Shown here piece after piece: positions 24,381-32,883 of a stretch of DNA of 64,000 nt. This DNA comes from Microbacterium phyllosphaerae. Lineage in GTDB: Bacteria > Actinomycetota > Actinomycetes > Actinomycetales > Microbacteriaceae. The translations under genes and the position numbers were made by a program. Positions within the stretch are counted from its first letter, which is position 1. Each line of letters begins with the position of its first letter. The stretch spans positions 3,658,001 through 3,722,000 of the forward strand of contig NZ_JAGIOA010000001.1 of the NCBI RefSeq assembly GCF_017876435.1. Reading direction: 5' to 3'. The notes under the pieces are model-generated. The model searched no databases and had not been told where the DNA came from. It was given only the letters and a program-made list of their open reading frames with translations.

Positions 24381-25367
24381 CTACTCGCCGACCCGCGTGA
24401 CCTCGGCGTGCGGCATCCGCTCGGTCATCACGCGAACCGCCTCGGGGTTGTCGTCGACGAGCACCGCGTCGCGACCGAGTGCCGAGGCGACGGCGCCGGT
24501 CGTGCCGCTGCCGGCGAAGAGGTCGAGCACGCGGTCGCCGGGGCGGCTGGATGCGCGCACGATGCGCCGGAGGATGCCCTCGGGCTTCTGCGTCGGGTAG
24601 CCGGTCTTCTCGCGTCCGGTCGTCGGGACGATCGTGTGCCACCACACGTCGGTGGGCAGCTTGCCGCGGGCGGCCTTCTCGGCGGTCACCAACCCCGGGG
24701 CCATGTACGGCTCGCGGTCGATGTCGTCGGCGTTGAACACGTAGTCGCGCGGATTCTTGACGTACACGAGGATCGTGTCGTGCTTGGTCGGCCAGCGACG
24801 GCGCGACTTCGCTCCGTAGTCATAGGCCCAGATGAGCTCGTTGAGGAAGCAATCGCGACCGAACACCGCATCGAGCATCACCTTGGCGTAGTGCGCCTCG
24901 CGGTAGTCGAGGTGCAGGTACAGCGTGCCGTCATCGGCGAGCAGCCGCCACGCCTCTTCGAGCCGAGGCATCAGGAAGGCCCCGTAGTCGTCGAAGCGGT
25001 CGTCGTACGCGCGCAGCATCCCACGCACTCGCTCGTACGCGTGGCCATGGAACCCGTGCCGGACTTCGGAGGGCGGCATCGCCGGTTCAGGGCTCAGCAC
25101 GACCGGGGCGGCCACGGCATCCGCATCCGCATCCGGCTCGTCCGGAGTCGTGAACGTGCGACGGGCGGTGACGACCTGCCGCTCCTGTGCGCGGCCGGTA
25201 TTGAAGGGTGGGTCGAGGTACACGAGGGTGAAGGATGCCGACGGCAGAGTCGCCGCTGCGGCGAGGTTGTCGCCCTGGAGAATCGAGACATCGCCTCGGA
25301 CGACGACAGGATCGACGGGGGCCGGATCCTCCCGTGCTGCCTCAGGCGCAGAAGCGGGGTCGGTCAC
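24381..25367 (-). CDS. Site-specific DNA methyltransferase (adenine/N4-cytosine), orphan
   Basis: DNA methyltransferase of 328 aa. The catalytic motif DPPF (LDPPFNTG, about residues 51-58) comes first and the AdoMet-binding motif DLFAGSGTTG (about 282-291) near the end, the order of beta-class amino-methyltransferases (N6-adenine or N4-cytosine). A target-recognition region lies between (YAKVMLDAVFG ... YDYGAKSRRRWPTKHDTILVY). No restriction endonuclease is adjacent, so it is probably an orphan regulatory methylase. I prefer GTG 25367, which overlaps the lplA-like stop (GTGA at 25364-25367), over a GTG/ATG at 25385; the pair is therefore translationally coupled. Confidence 0.85.
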   Translation of the reverse strand: MTDPASAPEAAREDPAPVDPVVVRGDVSILQGDNLAAAATLPSASFTLVYLDPPFNTGRAQERQVVTARRTFTTPDEPDADADAVAAPVVLSPEPAMPPSEVRHGFHGHAYERVRGMLRAYDDRFDDYGAFLMPRLEEAWRLLADDGTLYLHLDYREAHYAKVMLDAVFGRDCFLNELIWAYDYGAKSRRRWPTKHDTILVYVKNPRDYVFNADDIDREPYMAPGLVTAEKAARGKLPTDVWWHTIVPTTGREKTGYPTQKPEGILRRIVRASSRPGDRVLDLFAGSGTTGAVASALGRDAVLVDDNPEAVRVMTERMPHAEVTRVGE

Positions 25368-26413
25368 GGAACCCGCTGCAGCCACGCGTCGGTGGCGAAC
25401 TTCGACTCCACCAGCGCCTCGGCATCGGCATACTCATCGGCGGTGATCGCCCCGTCTTCCGCGGAGGTCAGCAAGCGGAACGTGTCTTTGAAGCGCTCGA
25501 TGATCTCGGCCCGCGCGAGACCGGTCTGGCTGCGCAGTGGATCGACGCGCTTCGCGGCCGATGTCGTGCCCTTGTCGCTGAGCTTCTCGCGGCCGATGCG
25601 CAGCACCTCGGTCATCATCTGACCGTCGATGTCGTACGAGAGGGTCGCGTGGTGCAGCACTCCCCCGTTGGCAAGGCGCTTCTGGGCGGCTCCGCCGATC
25701 TTGCCCGACGAGCTGGCGATGTCGTTGAGCGGCTGGTAGATCGCGTCGATCCCGAGCGACCGCAGCGCCTGCAGCACCCAGTCGTCGAGGAAGGCATACG
25801 AGTCGGCGAACGTCATGCCCTGCACGAGGGATGCCGGGACGTAGAGCGAGTACGTGATGATCTGGCCCGCGGCCATGAGCATCGCGCCACCGCCCGAGAT
25901 GCGGCGGACGACGTCGAAGCCGTGGCGTGCGGCTCCCTCGGGGTCGACCTCGTTGCGGTACGACTGGAACGAGCCGATGACCACGGCTGACTGGTCCCAC
26001 TCCCAGATGCGGAGGGTCGGGCGGCGTCGCCCTTCGCCCACGCGCGAGGTGAGCACCTCGTCGAGCGCGAGGTTCATGCGAGGAGAGACGGCCTTCTCGT
26101 GCACGATCTCCCAGTCGAAATCGTTCCACCCGGGGGCGGTCACGAGAGCGCGGCGCACCGCGGTGCCGACCGCCTCGGGCGTGAAGCCCAGCAGCTGCGC
26201 GCCGTCGGGAAGAGCGCCGCGGACGGCGGCGGCGATGGCCGTGGCATCCGTCTCGACCGGCAGCCCGGAGACCGCCGCGTTGATGTCGTCGAGTGCCGTG
26301 TCGGGTTCGAGGAAGAAATCGCCGGCGAGCCGGAAACGGACGATCCTGTCGTCCTCGACCTCGAGGTCGACGACGACGAGCTTTCCTCCAGGGACCTTGT
26401 ATTCACCGTGCAC
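25364..26413 (-). CDS. Lipoate-protein ligase A family protein with swapped domain order
   Basis: Protein of 349 aa. Residues about 100-349 form the lipoate/biotin ligase domain: RRISGGGAML (lipoate-binding loop) and the catalytic-lysine motif SSGKIGGAAQKR near residue 235. Residues 1-90 resemble the accessory domain that in E. coli LplA lies at the C-terminus (EYKVPGGKLVVVDLEVEDDRIVRFRLAGDFF), so the order appears reversed. Expected role: attaching lipoate or octanoate to E2 and GcvH proteins. The GTG start at 26413 follows a TAAGCT box by six bases (leaderless). The stop is overlapped by the methyltransferase gene. Confidence 0.85.
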   Translation of the reverse strand: MHGEYKVPGGKLVVVDLEVEDDRIVRFRLAGDFFLEPDTALDDINAAVSGLPVETDATAIAAAVRGALPDGAQLLGFTPEAVGTAVRRALVTAPGWNDFDWEIVHEKAVSPRMNLALDEVLTSRVGEGRRRPTLRIWEWDQSAVVIGSFQSYRNEVDPEGAARHGFDVVRRISGGGAMLMAAGQIITYSLYVPASLVQGMTFADSYAFLDDWVLQALRSLGIDAIYQPLNDIASSSGKIGGAAQKRLANGGVLHHATLSYDIDGQMMTEVLRIGREKLSDKGTTSAAKRVDPLRSQTGLARAEIIERFKDTFRLLTSAEDGAITADEYADAEALVESKFATDAWLQRVP

Positions 26414-26419
26414 GGTTAC

Positions 26420-26425
26420 AGCTTA
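26420..26425 (-). promoter_or_regulatory. Leaderless -10 for lplA-like gene
   Basis: TAAGCT on the minus strand, exactly six bases before GTG 26413. No ribosome site is present. It drives the ligase-methyltransferase pair. Confidence 0.5.
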
Positions 26426-26462
26426 AGGCGAGCGCGTCGCGCAGGCTCGGTGCGCCGACGAT

Positions 26463-27203
26463 TCAGCGACCGAGGACGACCGCTCGCTCTCCCGCCCGGA
26501 TCGGGGCCGAGAACCGGTTGCCTGCCGGCGGCTGGGGGCACACGTACTGATCCGAGAACGCGCACGGGGGCAGGTAGGCCCGGTTGAAGTCGATCACCGC
26601 GGATCCGTCTGCGGCCGGCTCCTCGATCGGCAGGAACCGGAACCGGTAGGTCTCGGTGCCGTTGGTGCCGTCGGCGAAGACCGCGGTCAGACTACCCTGC
26701 GGCGTGCGAGTGGCCGACAGCGTCACGGCGACCCCGTCCAGCGTGAAGCGCAGCCGCCCTGCGAGGTCGGAGTCGTGCGAGCGTCCGTCGATCGAGGTGA
26801 CGGTGATCGTCTCCCCCGGCGTGGGCTCGAACACCGCCGCGATCCGCCAGCCCTCCCGAGGCGGATACGCGTCGATGGCACTGAACCGTTCGCGTTCGGG
26901 CCGCCTCGGGTTGAACACCCGCAGCGCGACGCTGCCGCGCCGGTCGAACACGCGCAGCTCCCGACGCCCGAGCCGCAGCGATTCGCTGCCGCGGAGGGTG
27001 ACGACCGACCCCGACGTACCGAGATCGCTGCCGCGGATCCCTCCGTCTCCCGTGAGCGCCCACAGCCCCGGAACCCCCTCGACGGCAGCCGGTTCGGTGA
27101 TGAGCCAGTTCGTCGACTCGAGTGCCGCAGGGCCGTACTCGGCGCCGGCGTACCGCTCGCGCGACTCATGCCACGCCCGCCAGTCGTCTTCGAAACCCAC
27201 CAC
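26463..27203 (-). CDS. DUF1684 family protein
   Basis: Protein of 246 aa matching DUF1684. The diagnostic C-terminal segment is IDFNRAYLPPCAFSDQYVCP followed by QPPAGNRF (residues about 205-232), and the N-terminal WRAWHESRE is also typical; between them is a beta-rich body with the FHA-like repeats of the family. Function is unknown to me. No signal peptide or membrane helix. Two adjacent GTG codons can start it (27203 or 27200) after GGGAGG. It stands alone between the lplA-like gene and the alpha/beta hydrolase; a plain housekeeping role is as likely as any. Confidence 0.8.
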   Translation of the reverse strand: MVGFEDDWRAWHESRERYAGAEYGPAALESTNWLITEPAAVEGVPGLWALTGDGGIRGSDLGTSGSVVTLRGSESLRLGRRELRVFDRRGSVALRVFNPRRPERERFSAIDAYPPREGWRIAAVFEPTPGETITVTSIDGRSHDSDLAGRLRFTLDGVAVTLSATRTPQGSLTAVFADGTNGTETYRFRFLPIEEPAADGSAVIDFNRAYLPPCAFSDQYVCPQPPAGNRFSAPIRAGERAVVLGR

Positions 27204-27334
27204 GCACCTCCCTCTCGCCGCGAATCTATGCGGAGGAGAGACCGATATGTTGGGTCGGCGTCACGCGGATTCACCCGCTGTAACACCCGTTCACGGGACG
27301 TAACACGCGGACGCGCGGGCGGGTCGTACGCGGC

Positions 27335-28189
27335 TCAGCGAGCGGGGATGTGCGTGTCGAGCCACGACAGCACGTCGGCGCGAACCTCGTCCTGCTGCAG
27401 CTCGGCGAAGATCTCGTGGCGGGCGTCCGGATAGACGAGCGTCGTGATGTCGGTGAGGCCCGAGCGCGTGCGGTACTCGTCGGCGAGCTTGTGCACGCTG
27501 CGGGGTCCGCCGACGGAGTCGTCGCGGCCGACGAGCAGCAGCATCGGGATGTCGCGGCCGAGGTCCTTGCGGGGACGACCGTAGAGCTTGGCGGCCTCGA
27601 TCGGTCCGAAGAGTTTGAGCAGCGGCACGTCAGTGGTGAGCGGGTCCTCGTCGAACGCCTTCCACACGGCGGGGTCGCGGCTGAGCCACTCGAGACCCGT
27701 CGCCTCGGGCCCCGCCCAGCGGGCGTTCAGCGGCGCGGCGTTCAGCGATCCGGGCATCCGCAGCGCCGAGCCCGAGAGGATCACGGCGTCCCAGGCCTCG
27801 GGGTGGTCGTTCACGAGCATCTGCGCGAGGAAAGAGCCCCACGAGTGCCCCAGCAGCACGAGCGGAAGATCGGGATGCTCGTCCTTGATGATTCCGGTGA
27901 GCTGCCAGACCGCATCCTTGGCGGCCATCAGACCGCCCTTGCCGAGTCGACCCAGCTTCGCCGGGCCACCGTGCTGGCGGATGCCGGTGCGACCGTGGCC
28001 GCGGTGGTCGTCGGCGTAGACGTGGAACCCGGCCCCGGTGAGCGCGGCGATCAGCGCCCCGTAGCGACCGGCATGCTCGCCGACACCGTGCAGCAGCTGC
28101 ACGACTCCCCGCGCATCACCCTCCGCCTCGTGGACGTCGTAGACGATGGCGATGCCGTCAGCATCCGTGAACTCACGCGTATCCGTCAC
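27335..28189 (-). CDS. Alpha/beta hydrolase, monoacylglycerol lipase-like
   Basis: Alpha/beta hydrolase of 284 aa with nucleophile elbow GHSWGSF (Ser116) and the phrase LLHGVGEHAGRYGALIAALTGAG, characteristic of lysophospholipase/monoacylglycerol-lipase-like proteins; YADDHRGHGRT supplies the second conserved block, and the Asp/His of the triad are in LLLVGRDDSVGG and YPDARHEIF. It should release fatty acid from monoglycerides or lysophospholipids in the cytosol. The GTG start at 28189 lies six bases after TACAGT, so the mRNA is probably leaderless. Confidence 0.87.
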   Translation of the reverse strand: MTDTREFTDADGIAIVYDVHEAEGDARGVVQLLHGVGEHAGRYGALIAALTGAGFHVYADDHRGHGRTGIRQHGGPAKLGRLGKGGLMAAKDAVWQLTGIIKDEHPDLPLVLLGHSWGSFLAQMLVNDHPEAWDAVILSGSALRMPGSLNAAPLNARWAGPEATGLEWLSRDPAVWKAFDEDPLTTDVPLLKLFGPIEAAKLYGRPRKDLGRDIPMLLLVGRDDSVGGPRSVHKLADEYRTRSGLTDITTLVYPDARHEIFAELQQDEVRADVLSWLDTHIPAR

Positions 28190-28195
28190 GCCCCC

Positions 28196-28201
28196 ACTGT
28201 A
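28196..28201 (-). promoter_or_regulatory. Leaderless -10 for hydrolase gene
   Basis: TACAGT (minus strand), six bases before GTG 28189. Confidence 0.5.
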
Positions 28202-28269
28202 CTGAGAGTGCGCGGCGAGCGTCAGGCCGAGCGCCCGCGGCGCGGCCGGTCCCGCGCCAGCCGCGAAGG

Positions 28270-29007
28270 TCAGGCGCCGAGCGCGGCGATGACTCCCTGG
28301 GCGATCTCGAGGTCGGTGACCTCGTAGCCGCCCACGCCATCGGATGCCGAGCCCATGCGCACCCCGCCGTCTTCGCGCACCGGGCGCTTGGCAGAGAAGT
28401 GCAGGGCGTCCACGCCGGTGGCGGCGAGCGCGGCGGCGCTGGAGGCATCCACTCCACTGCCTGCCATGATCTCGATCTCTCCCGCGGCTTCTGCGACCAG
28501 CGCGCGGAGGGTCTCGACCCCCTCGATCGCGGTGGACGCGCCACCGGAGGTGAGCACGCGGCGGAGGCCGAGCGAGCGTGCGGCGACGAGGGTGGCGACA
28601 GGGTCAGCGGTCACGTCGATCGCACGGTGGAGGGTGACGGATGCTCCGCCCGCGGCATCGCGGAGCCGACGCATGGCGGGGATGTCGAGCTGCCCTTCAT
28701 CATCGAGGGCGCCGATCACGACGCCGTGGGCACCCGCCTCGATCGCGCGACGGACATCGGCCTCCGCGACGGCGATCTCATCGGCGGAGTAGACGAAGCC
28801 GCCGGCCCGGGGCCGGACGAGCACGTGCACCTCCACCCCCACGGCCCGTGCCGCGTCGATCGACAGATCCAGAGTCGCCGGCGACGGAGTGAGGCCGCCG
28901 AGAGCGAGAGCCTGAGCGAGTTCGACGCGCGCGGCACCGACCGTCCCGGCGATGCGTACTCCGGTCGGGTCCTGGACGGCGATTTCGATGGCGAGGGCGC
29001 GGGTCAT
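28270..29007 (-). CDS. cutC: CutC family protein
   Basis: TIM-barrel protein of 245 aa of the CutC family (PF03932), historically tied to copper homeostasis but with unclear activity. Typical segments: EIAVQDPTGVRIAGTVGAARVELAQALALGGLTPS (N-terminus), HVLVRPRAGGFVYSADE, GVVIGALDDEGQLD, SVTLHRAIDV, LTSGGASTAIEG, IMAGSGV and FSAKR. ATG 29007 follows CAGAAT by six bases; a 13-residue extension upstream is rejected. It ends 80 bp before the hydrolase start and is divergent from the MarR gene. Confidence 0.9.
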   Translation of the reverse strand: MTRALAIEIAVQDPTGVRIAGTVGAARVELAQALALGGLTPSPATLDLSIDAARAVGVEVHVLVRPRAGGFVYSADEIAVAEADVRRAIEAGAHGVVIGALDDEGQLDIPAMRRLRDAAGGASVTLHRAIDVTADPVATLVAARSLGLRRVLTSGGASTAIEGVETLRALVAEAAGEIEIMAGSGVDASSAAALAATGVDALHFSAKRPVREDGGVRMGSASDGVGGYEVTDLEIAQGVIAALGA

Positions 29008-29013
29008 CCGTCC

Positions 29014-29019
29014 ATTCTG
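29014..29019 (-). promoter_or_regulatory. Leaderless -10 for cutC
   Basis: CAGAAT on the minus strand, exactly six bases before ATG 29007. Confidence 0.4.
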
Positions 29020-29051
29020 GCCTGTGGTCGGCGGGCACCTCGGCATCCGGC

Positions 29052-29091
29052 TTCCGATTCCTGCGCAAATTACTTAGACTGTCTAAGTAAT
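29052..29091 (+). promoter_or_regulatory. marR promoter with perfect palindromic operator
   Basis: ATTACTTAGAC-T-GTCTAAGTAAT (29069-29091) is a perfect 11-base inverted repeat covering the -10-like TAGACT (29075-29080) and reaching into the ATG at 29090. TTCCGA (29052-29057) lies 17 bp upstream of TAGACT as a weak -35. It is the obvious MarR autoregulatory site and controls the coupled MFS pump. Confidence 0.75.
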
Positions 29092-29530
29092 GTCTGCGTC
29101 TGATGAAGCCCTCCACCTCACCGCGACAGACCTGCGCATGGCGACGTTCCGACTCGCACGGCGCCTGCGATGCGCCCGAGCCGTCGACGCGATGAGCGAT
29201 GCGCAGCTCGCGGTGCTCGCCACCCTGCGCATGCACGGGCGCCGCACGATCACCGCCCTTGCCGAGCGCGAACGGGTCACCGCCCCGTCGATGACGAGCA
29301 TGATCAACGGGCTCGAAGAGCAGGGCTACGTTCTCCGCACTCCGGATGCCGAAGACCGGCGACGTGTGCAGGTCGACATCACCGACGCGGGCACCGAGAT
29401 CGTGGCGCAGACCATCGCGCGCCGCGACGAGCTGCTGGCCGAGATGCTCGGCGAACTCGACTTCACCGAGGAAGAGCTCGCGACTCTGAGAGAAGCCAGC
29501 GCCCTGATGCGAAAGGTGGTCGATCGATGA
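29090..29530 (+). CDS. MarR family transcriptional regulator
   Basis: Repressor of 146 aa with the MarR winged helix (residues about 36-100: LAVLATLRMHGRRTITALAERERVTAPSMTSMINGLEEQGYVLRTPDAEDRRRVQV) flanked by helices for dimerisation. The start overlaps a perfect palindrome, so it represses its own transcription; such proteins usually release DNA on binding small phenolic or drug molecules. The stop overlaps the MFS pump start (ATGA), giving a two-gene resistance-type operon. Confidence 0.93.
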   Translation: MSASDEALHLTATDLRMATFRLARRLRCARAVDAMSDAQLAVLATLRMHGRRTITALAERERVTAPSMTSMINGLEEQGYVLRTPDAEDRRRVQVDITDAGTEIVAQTIARRDELLAEMLGELDFTEEELATLREASALMRKVVDR

Positions 29531-30882
29531 GCGCGATGTTCCGTTCGTTCTCGAACATCAACTACCGCATCTGGTTCGCCGGAGCCCTCGTCTCGAACAT
29601 CGGTGGGTGGATGCAGGCCACCGCCCAGGACTGGGTGGTGCTCACCGAGCTCACCGATAACGACGCCGCCGCGATGGGCGTCACCATGGCGCTGCAGTTC
29701 GGCCCGCCGCTCGTGCTCGTGAGTCTGACAGGCTGGGTCGCCGACCGGTTCGAGCGCCGGCGCATCCTGATGGCCACACAGTCGGCGCTGCTGCTGCTCG
29801 CGATCACCGTGGGTGTGCTGCTGCTCAACGGTGTGATGACGCTGCCGATGATGTTCTGCTTCGCCGCGGCCTTCGGCGTCGTCAATGCGTTCGACGCACC
29901 GGCCAGGCAGGCGTTCGTCTCCGACATGGTCTCGTCGGGCGACACCTCGAACGCGGTCGCCCTCAACTCGGCATCCTTCAACCTCGCGCGCATGATCGGC
30001 CCCGCGGTCGGCGGTCTGCTGATCGTCGCGATCGGCTCCGGATGGGTGTTCATCGCGAACGCCGTGACCTTCCTCGCGATGCTGGTCGCGCTGCTCCTGC
30101 TGCGCACCGGGCAGTTGGCGCCGCGTCTCAAGAACCGCCGCCCCGGCGGGCTTGCCGAGGGCTTCCGCTATGTGTGGGGACGCAGCGATCTGCGCGTGGT
30201 CTTCGTGACCGTCTTCCTGATCGGCGCGTTCGGCATGAACTTCCCGATCTTCGCCTCGACCATGGCGCTCGAGTTCGGCGCCGGCGCCGACGGATACGGC
30301 GTGCTGAGCTCGGTGCTCGCGATCGGCTCGCTCGCCGGCGCGCTGCTGGCCGCCCGCCGCGACCGCGCCAGGGTGCGGGTCGTCATCCTCGCGGCCGGCG
30401 GCTTCGGCATCGCCGCGTTCGTGTCGGCGGCAATGCCCACGTACATCTCCTATGCCGTCACGCTCACGTTCACCGGCTTCATGATCGTCACACTGCTGAC
30501 GACGGCGAACGGGTACGTGCAGATGACGACGACCCCGGCTCTGCGCGGTCGCGTGCTCGCGCTGTACATGGCGGTCATCATGGGGTCGACACCGGTCGGA
30601 GCCCCCATCGCCGGGTGGGTGGCCGATACCTTCGGACCCCGCAGCGCGATCATGCTCGGCGGCACCGCCGGATTCGTCGCCTGCGCGATCGGCGCCATCT
30701 GGGTGTTCACCTCGGGCCGTCTGCATCGGTCCGAGAACAGCCGCTTCCTGATGACGCTCGATGAGACACGGCCGGTGAGCATCATCGACGAGGCCGACAT
30801 CATCGAGAAGAAGGCCGACCCGGTGGAGTTCAGCGACGAGGCAGCCGTGACGACCCCGATCCGCACGCCAAAGAAGGACTGA
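29527..30882 (+). CDS. MFS transporter, drug efflux type
   Basis: Integral membrane protein of 451 aa with about twelve helices, resembling the MFS_3/EntS group (FRSFSNINYRIWFAGALVSNIGGWMQATAQDWVVLTEL, then GWVADRFERRRILMATQ and FDAPARQAFVSDMV). The group exports siderophores, macrolides or other hydrophobic compounds. ATG 29527 overlaps the MarR stop, so expression is controlled through the operator at 29069-29091. A charged tail of about 50 residues (from LMTLDETRPV) is cytoplasmic. The substrate is unknown. Confidence 0.9.
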   Translation: MSAMFRSFSNINYRIWFAGALVSNIGGWMQATAQDWVVLTELTDNDAAAMGVTMALQFGPPLVLVSLTGWVADRFERRRILMATQSALLLLAITVGVLLLNGVMTLPMMFCFAAAFGVVNAFDAPARQAFVSDMVSSGDTSNAVALNSASFNLARMIGPAVGGLLIVAIGSGWVFIANAVTFLAMLVALLLLRTGQLAPRLKNRRPGGLAEGFRYVWGRSDLRVVFVTVFLIGAFGMNFPIFASTMALEFGAGADGYGVLSSVLAIGSLAGALLAARRDRARVRVVILAAGGFGIAAFVSAAMPTYISYAVTLTFTGFMIVTLLTTANGYVQMTTTPALRGRVLALYMAVIMGSTPVGAPIAGWVADTFGPRSAIMLGGTAGFVACAIGAIWVFTSGRLHRSENSRFLMTLDETRPVSIIDEADIIEKKADPVEFSDEAAVTTPIRTPKKD

Positions 30883-30891
30883 CCGCGGCCT

Positions 30892-30965
30892 GAGCGCGTC
30901 GATCGCGTTCTGACCGCGTCGATCGCGTGACCGCGTGGATCGGCGATCCGAGCGCGTGGATGCGG
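30892..30965. repeat. Degenerate tandem GCG-rich repeats after MFS gene
   Basis: Four imperfect copies of a unit related to GACCGCGTCGATCGCGT occur at about 30892-30909, 30912-30928, 30929-30943 and 30950-30965. Each contains GCGTSGAT, and the first two contain the self-complementary CGATCG, so stem formation is possible. It fills much of the gap between the MFS gene and the repeat-protein gene. Confidence 0.5.
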
Positions 30966-31001
30966 TTTGTCAATGCCCTCCACGCACGGCCGGGGCGGAC
31001 G

Positions 31002-31007
31002 TAGCTT
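31002..31007 (+). promoter_or_regulatory. Leaderless -10 for repeat-protein gene
   Basis: TAGCTT, exactly six bases before ATG 31014. Confidence 0.45.
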
Positions 31008-31013
31008 CGCACC

Positions 31014-31442
31014 ATGGACCAGAACACAGGACGCACCCCGCACGCCGAAGAGCCCGCCGAGGGTTCGACCGAGCAGAACCCGGAGCACAACACCGCCCCG
31101 GACGGACAGACATCGACCGAGCGCGATGAACTGCACGGAAACGCTCAGGGCGCAGCCCAGGGTGGCGCCATCCAGGGCGACAGCTCGCACGGCGATGCGG
31201 CCCGAGGCGCGATCCAGGGCGAGGCCGAAGACGGCAACGCTCAGGGCGCAGCCCAGGGCGGCGCGATCCAGGGCGACAGCTCGCACGGCGAATCGCCGCG
31301 CGGCGCCATCCAGGGTGACGCGAGCCCCGACCGCGATGCGGCACTCGGCGGCGACAAGAACACCGAGGATCAGCTGACGGCCGACAACGAGGTCGAGGAA
31401 GACGCGCTGCGCTCACTCGACCCGAACGACGCTCCCGCCTGA
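31014..31442 (+). CDS. Acidic low-complexity repeat protein
   Basis: Protein of 142 aa, strongly polar and acidic, with no hydrophobic core, signal peptide or membrane helix, so probably disordered. The centre has two direct repeats of about 32 residues (42-73 and 74-104) starting GNAQGAAQGGAIQGDSSHG; the pentamer GAIQG occurs four times. The DNA repeats match (period 96 bp), pointing to recent tandem duplication. The C-terminus (residues 112-142) is acidic and nonrepetitive. A TAGCTT box six bases upstream supports a leaderless start. Function unknown; a stress-related hydrophilin-like or scaffold role is speculative. Confidence 0.65.
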   Translation: MDQNTGRTPHAEEPAEGSTEQNPEHNTAPDGQTSTERDELHGNAQGAAQGGAIQGDSSHGDAARGAIQGEAEDGNAQGAAQGGAIQGDSSHGESPRGAIQGDASPDRDAALGGDKNTEDQLTADNEVEEDALRSLDPNDAPA

Positions 31443-31476
31443 CCGGCGGGCCCCCACTCTCCACACAGGTGAGACC

Positions 31477-31507
31477 CTGAGGGCGAGGAAACACTCCTCG
31501 CCCTCAG
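31477..31507. terminator. Bidirectional terminator hairpin
   Basis: CTGAGGGCGAGG (31477-31488) and CCTCGCCCTCAG (31496-31507) form a perfect 12-bp stem with a 7-base loop, between the repeat-protein gene and the convergent monooxygenase gene. Confidence 0.7.
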
Positions 31508-31531
31508 ACCCGACCATCGGGCGTCAGCCCA

Positions 31532-32833
31532 TCACACGTTCGCCGATTCGCGCGCCGGGGCGGTTCGCGCCGCAACGAATGCATCCAGCAGTCGAGCGGT
31601 GTCCTCGAGTTGCTCGTTCCAGATCGCTCGCACGATGTCGATACGGTGTTCTGCATCCTGCAACCCGCCGAGATAGTCGGCGACGCCCGCGAAGCCAGCG
31701 GGATCCGCTTCATGCAGAGTGATCAGTCGAATCGCGAGCTTCGCCTGGACGCCGTAGACGGGGATCTGCGGGCCCCGGGGTGCCGCCATCCCGATGTAGT
31801 AGAGCTTCTCGAGCCCCTTCGCCACGACGCCGCCCGCGTAACGCAGGGGCGCACCGTACCGTCGCTCGACGAGGTCATCGGCGAGGAACGGAAGGCTCGA
31901 GTGGAATCCGGTGGCCCACAGGATGGTGTCGTACTCGCCCGACGTGCCGTCCGAGAAGAACACTGTCTTCCCCGCGATTCGATCGATCCCCGGCCTGATC
32001 TTCACACGTCCGTGCTGGAGCCAATACAGAAGCAGCGTGTTGACGACCGTGCTTCCCTCGGCGAGGGTCCGATGCCTGGGTACGGGCAGCCCCGGATAGT
32101 CCTTGGCCTCGCCGATGACGATGCGCGCGAGCAGGCGTGAGATGAGGTCCTGCTCGTCGGGGGCGAACTCGGCCATCCACTCGACCTCCTGGCGCGGAAC
32201 ACCGAAGTAGGACTTCGGCTGGAAGTACGTTCCCTCACGGATGACCATGTCGACGTCGTACCGATGCTGCGCGGCATCCACGGCCAGATCGCAGCCCGAG
32301 TTCCCCGCTCCGACGACCAGCACACGGCGGCCTTCGATGTCATCGGTGTTTCGATACGAGCCGGAGTGCACCTGCGCGCCGGTGAAGTCAGAGGCGATGG
32401 CCGGGACCTTCTGATCCCAGAGGTGACCGTTGGCGACGAGCACACCGTCGTAGTCGATGCTCTCGCCGGTGTCGAGGGTGACGGTCCATCCCGCCGACCC
32501 GACCGGACCGTCAGCGGCGACAGGGACGACGGAGATCACCGCGGTGTTGAAGCGGATGATCTCGTAGTGGCCGTGATGGCGGGCATACGACTCGAGGTAC
32601 TCGCGCACCTGGTCGCGACGGGGGAAGTGCGGATAGTCGGCCGGCATGGGGAAGTCCTCGAAGTGAGTCATGTCCCGAGACGTGATGAGGTGCAGGGCGT
32701 CGTAGTCGGTGTGCCAGTGGCCTCCGACTCGGTCGGTCTTCTCGAAGCAGTCGACGTCGTAGCCGGCCTGCCGCAGTTGCTGAAGTGCGGAGATTCCGGC
32801 AGCACCGGCTCCGATGACGCAGTAGCGAGTCAT
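31532..32833 (-). CDS. Flavin-containing monooxygenase (FMO type)
   Basis: FAD/NADPH monooxygenase of 433 aa. Two Rossmann motifs are present: GAGAAG (residues 8-13) for FAD and GAGNSG (175-180) for NADPH. Between them is the FMO signature F-x-G-x3-H-x3-Y as FTGAQVHSGSY (150-160). Members oxygenate soft nucleophiles (amines, thioethers); Baeyer-Villiger activity is also possible. ATG 32833 follows GAAGGAAG; a long in-frame extension overlaps the permease gene and is rejected. It is the last gene of a seven-gene operon with a polar-solute ABC importer and two SDRs, so the imported compound is its likely substrate. Confidence 0.9.
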   Translation of the reverse strand: MTRYCVIGAGAAGISALQQLRQAGYDVDCFEKTDRVGGHWHTDYDALHLITSRDMTHFEDFPMPADYPHFPRRDQVREYLESYARHHGHYEIIRFNTAVISVVPVAADGPVGSAGWTVTLDTGESIDYDGVLVANGHLWDQKVPAIASDFTGAQVHSGSYRNTDDIEGRRVLVVGAGNSGCDLAVDAAQHRYDVDMVIREGTYFQPKSYFGVPRQEVEWMAEFAPDEQDLISRLLARIVIGEAKDYPGLPVPRHRTLAEGSTVVNTLLLYWLQHGRVKIRPGIDRIAGKTVFFSDGTSGEYDTILWATGFHSSLPFLADDLVERRYGAPLRYAGGVVAKGLEKLYYIGMAAPRGPQIPVYGVQAKLAIRLITLHEADPAGFAGVADYLGGLQDAEHRIDIVRAIWNEQLEDTARLLDAFVAARTAPARESANV

Positions 32834-32883
32834 AACTGTTCTTCCTTCGTGGGAGTGGGTGGCGTGAGGGTGGCGAGGACGTG

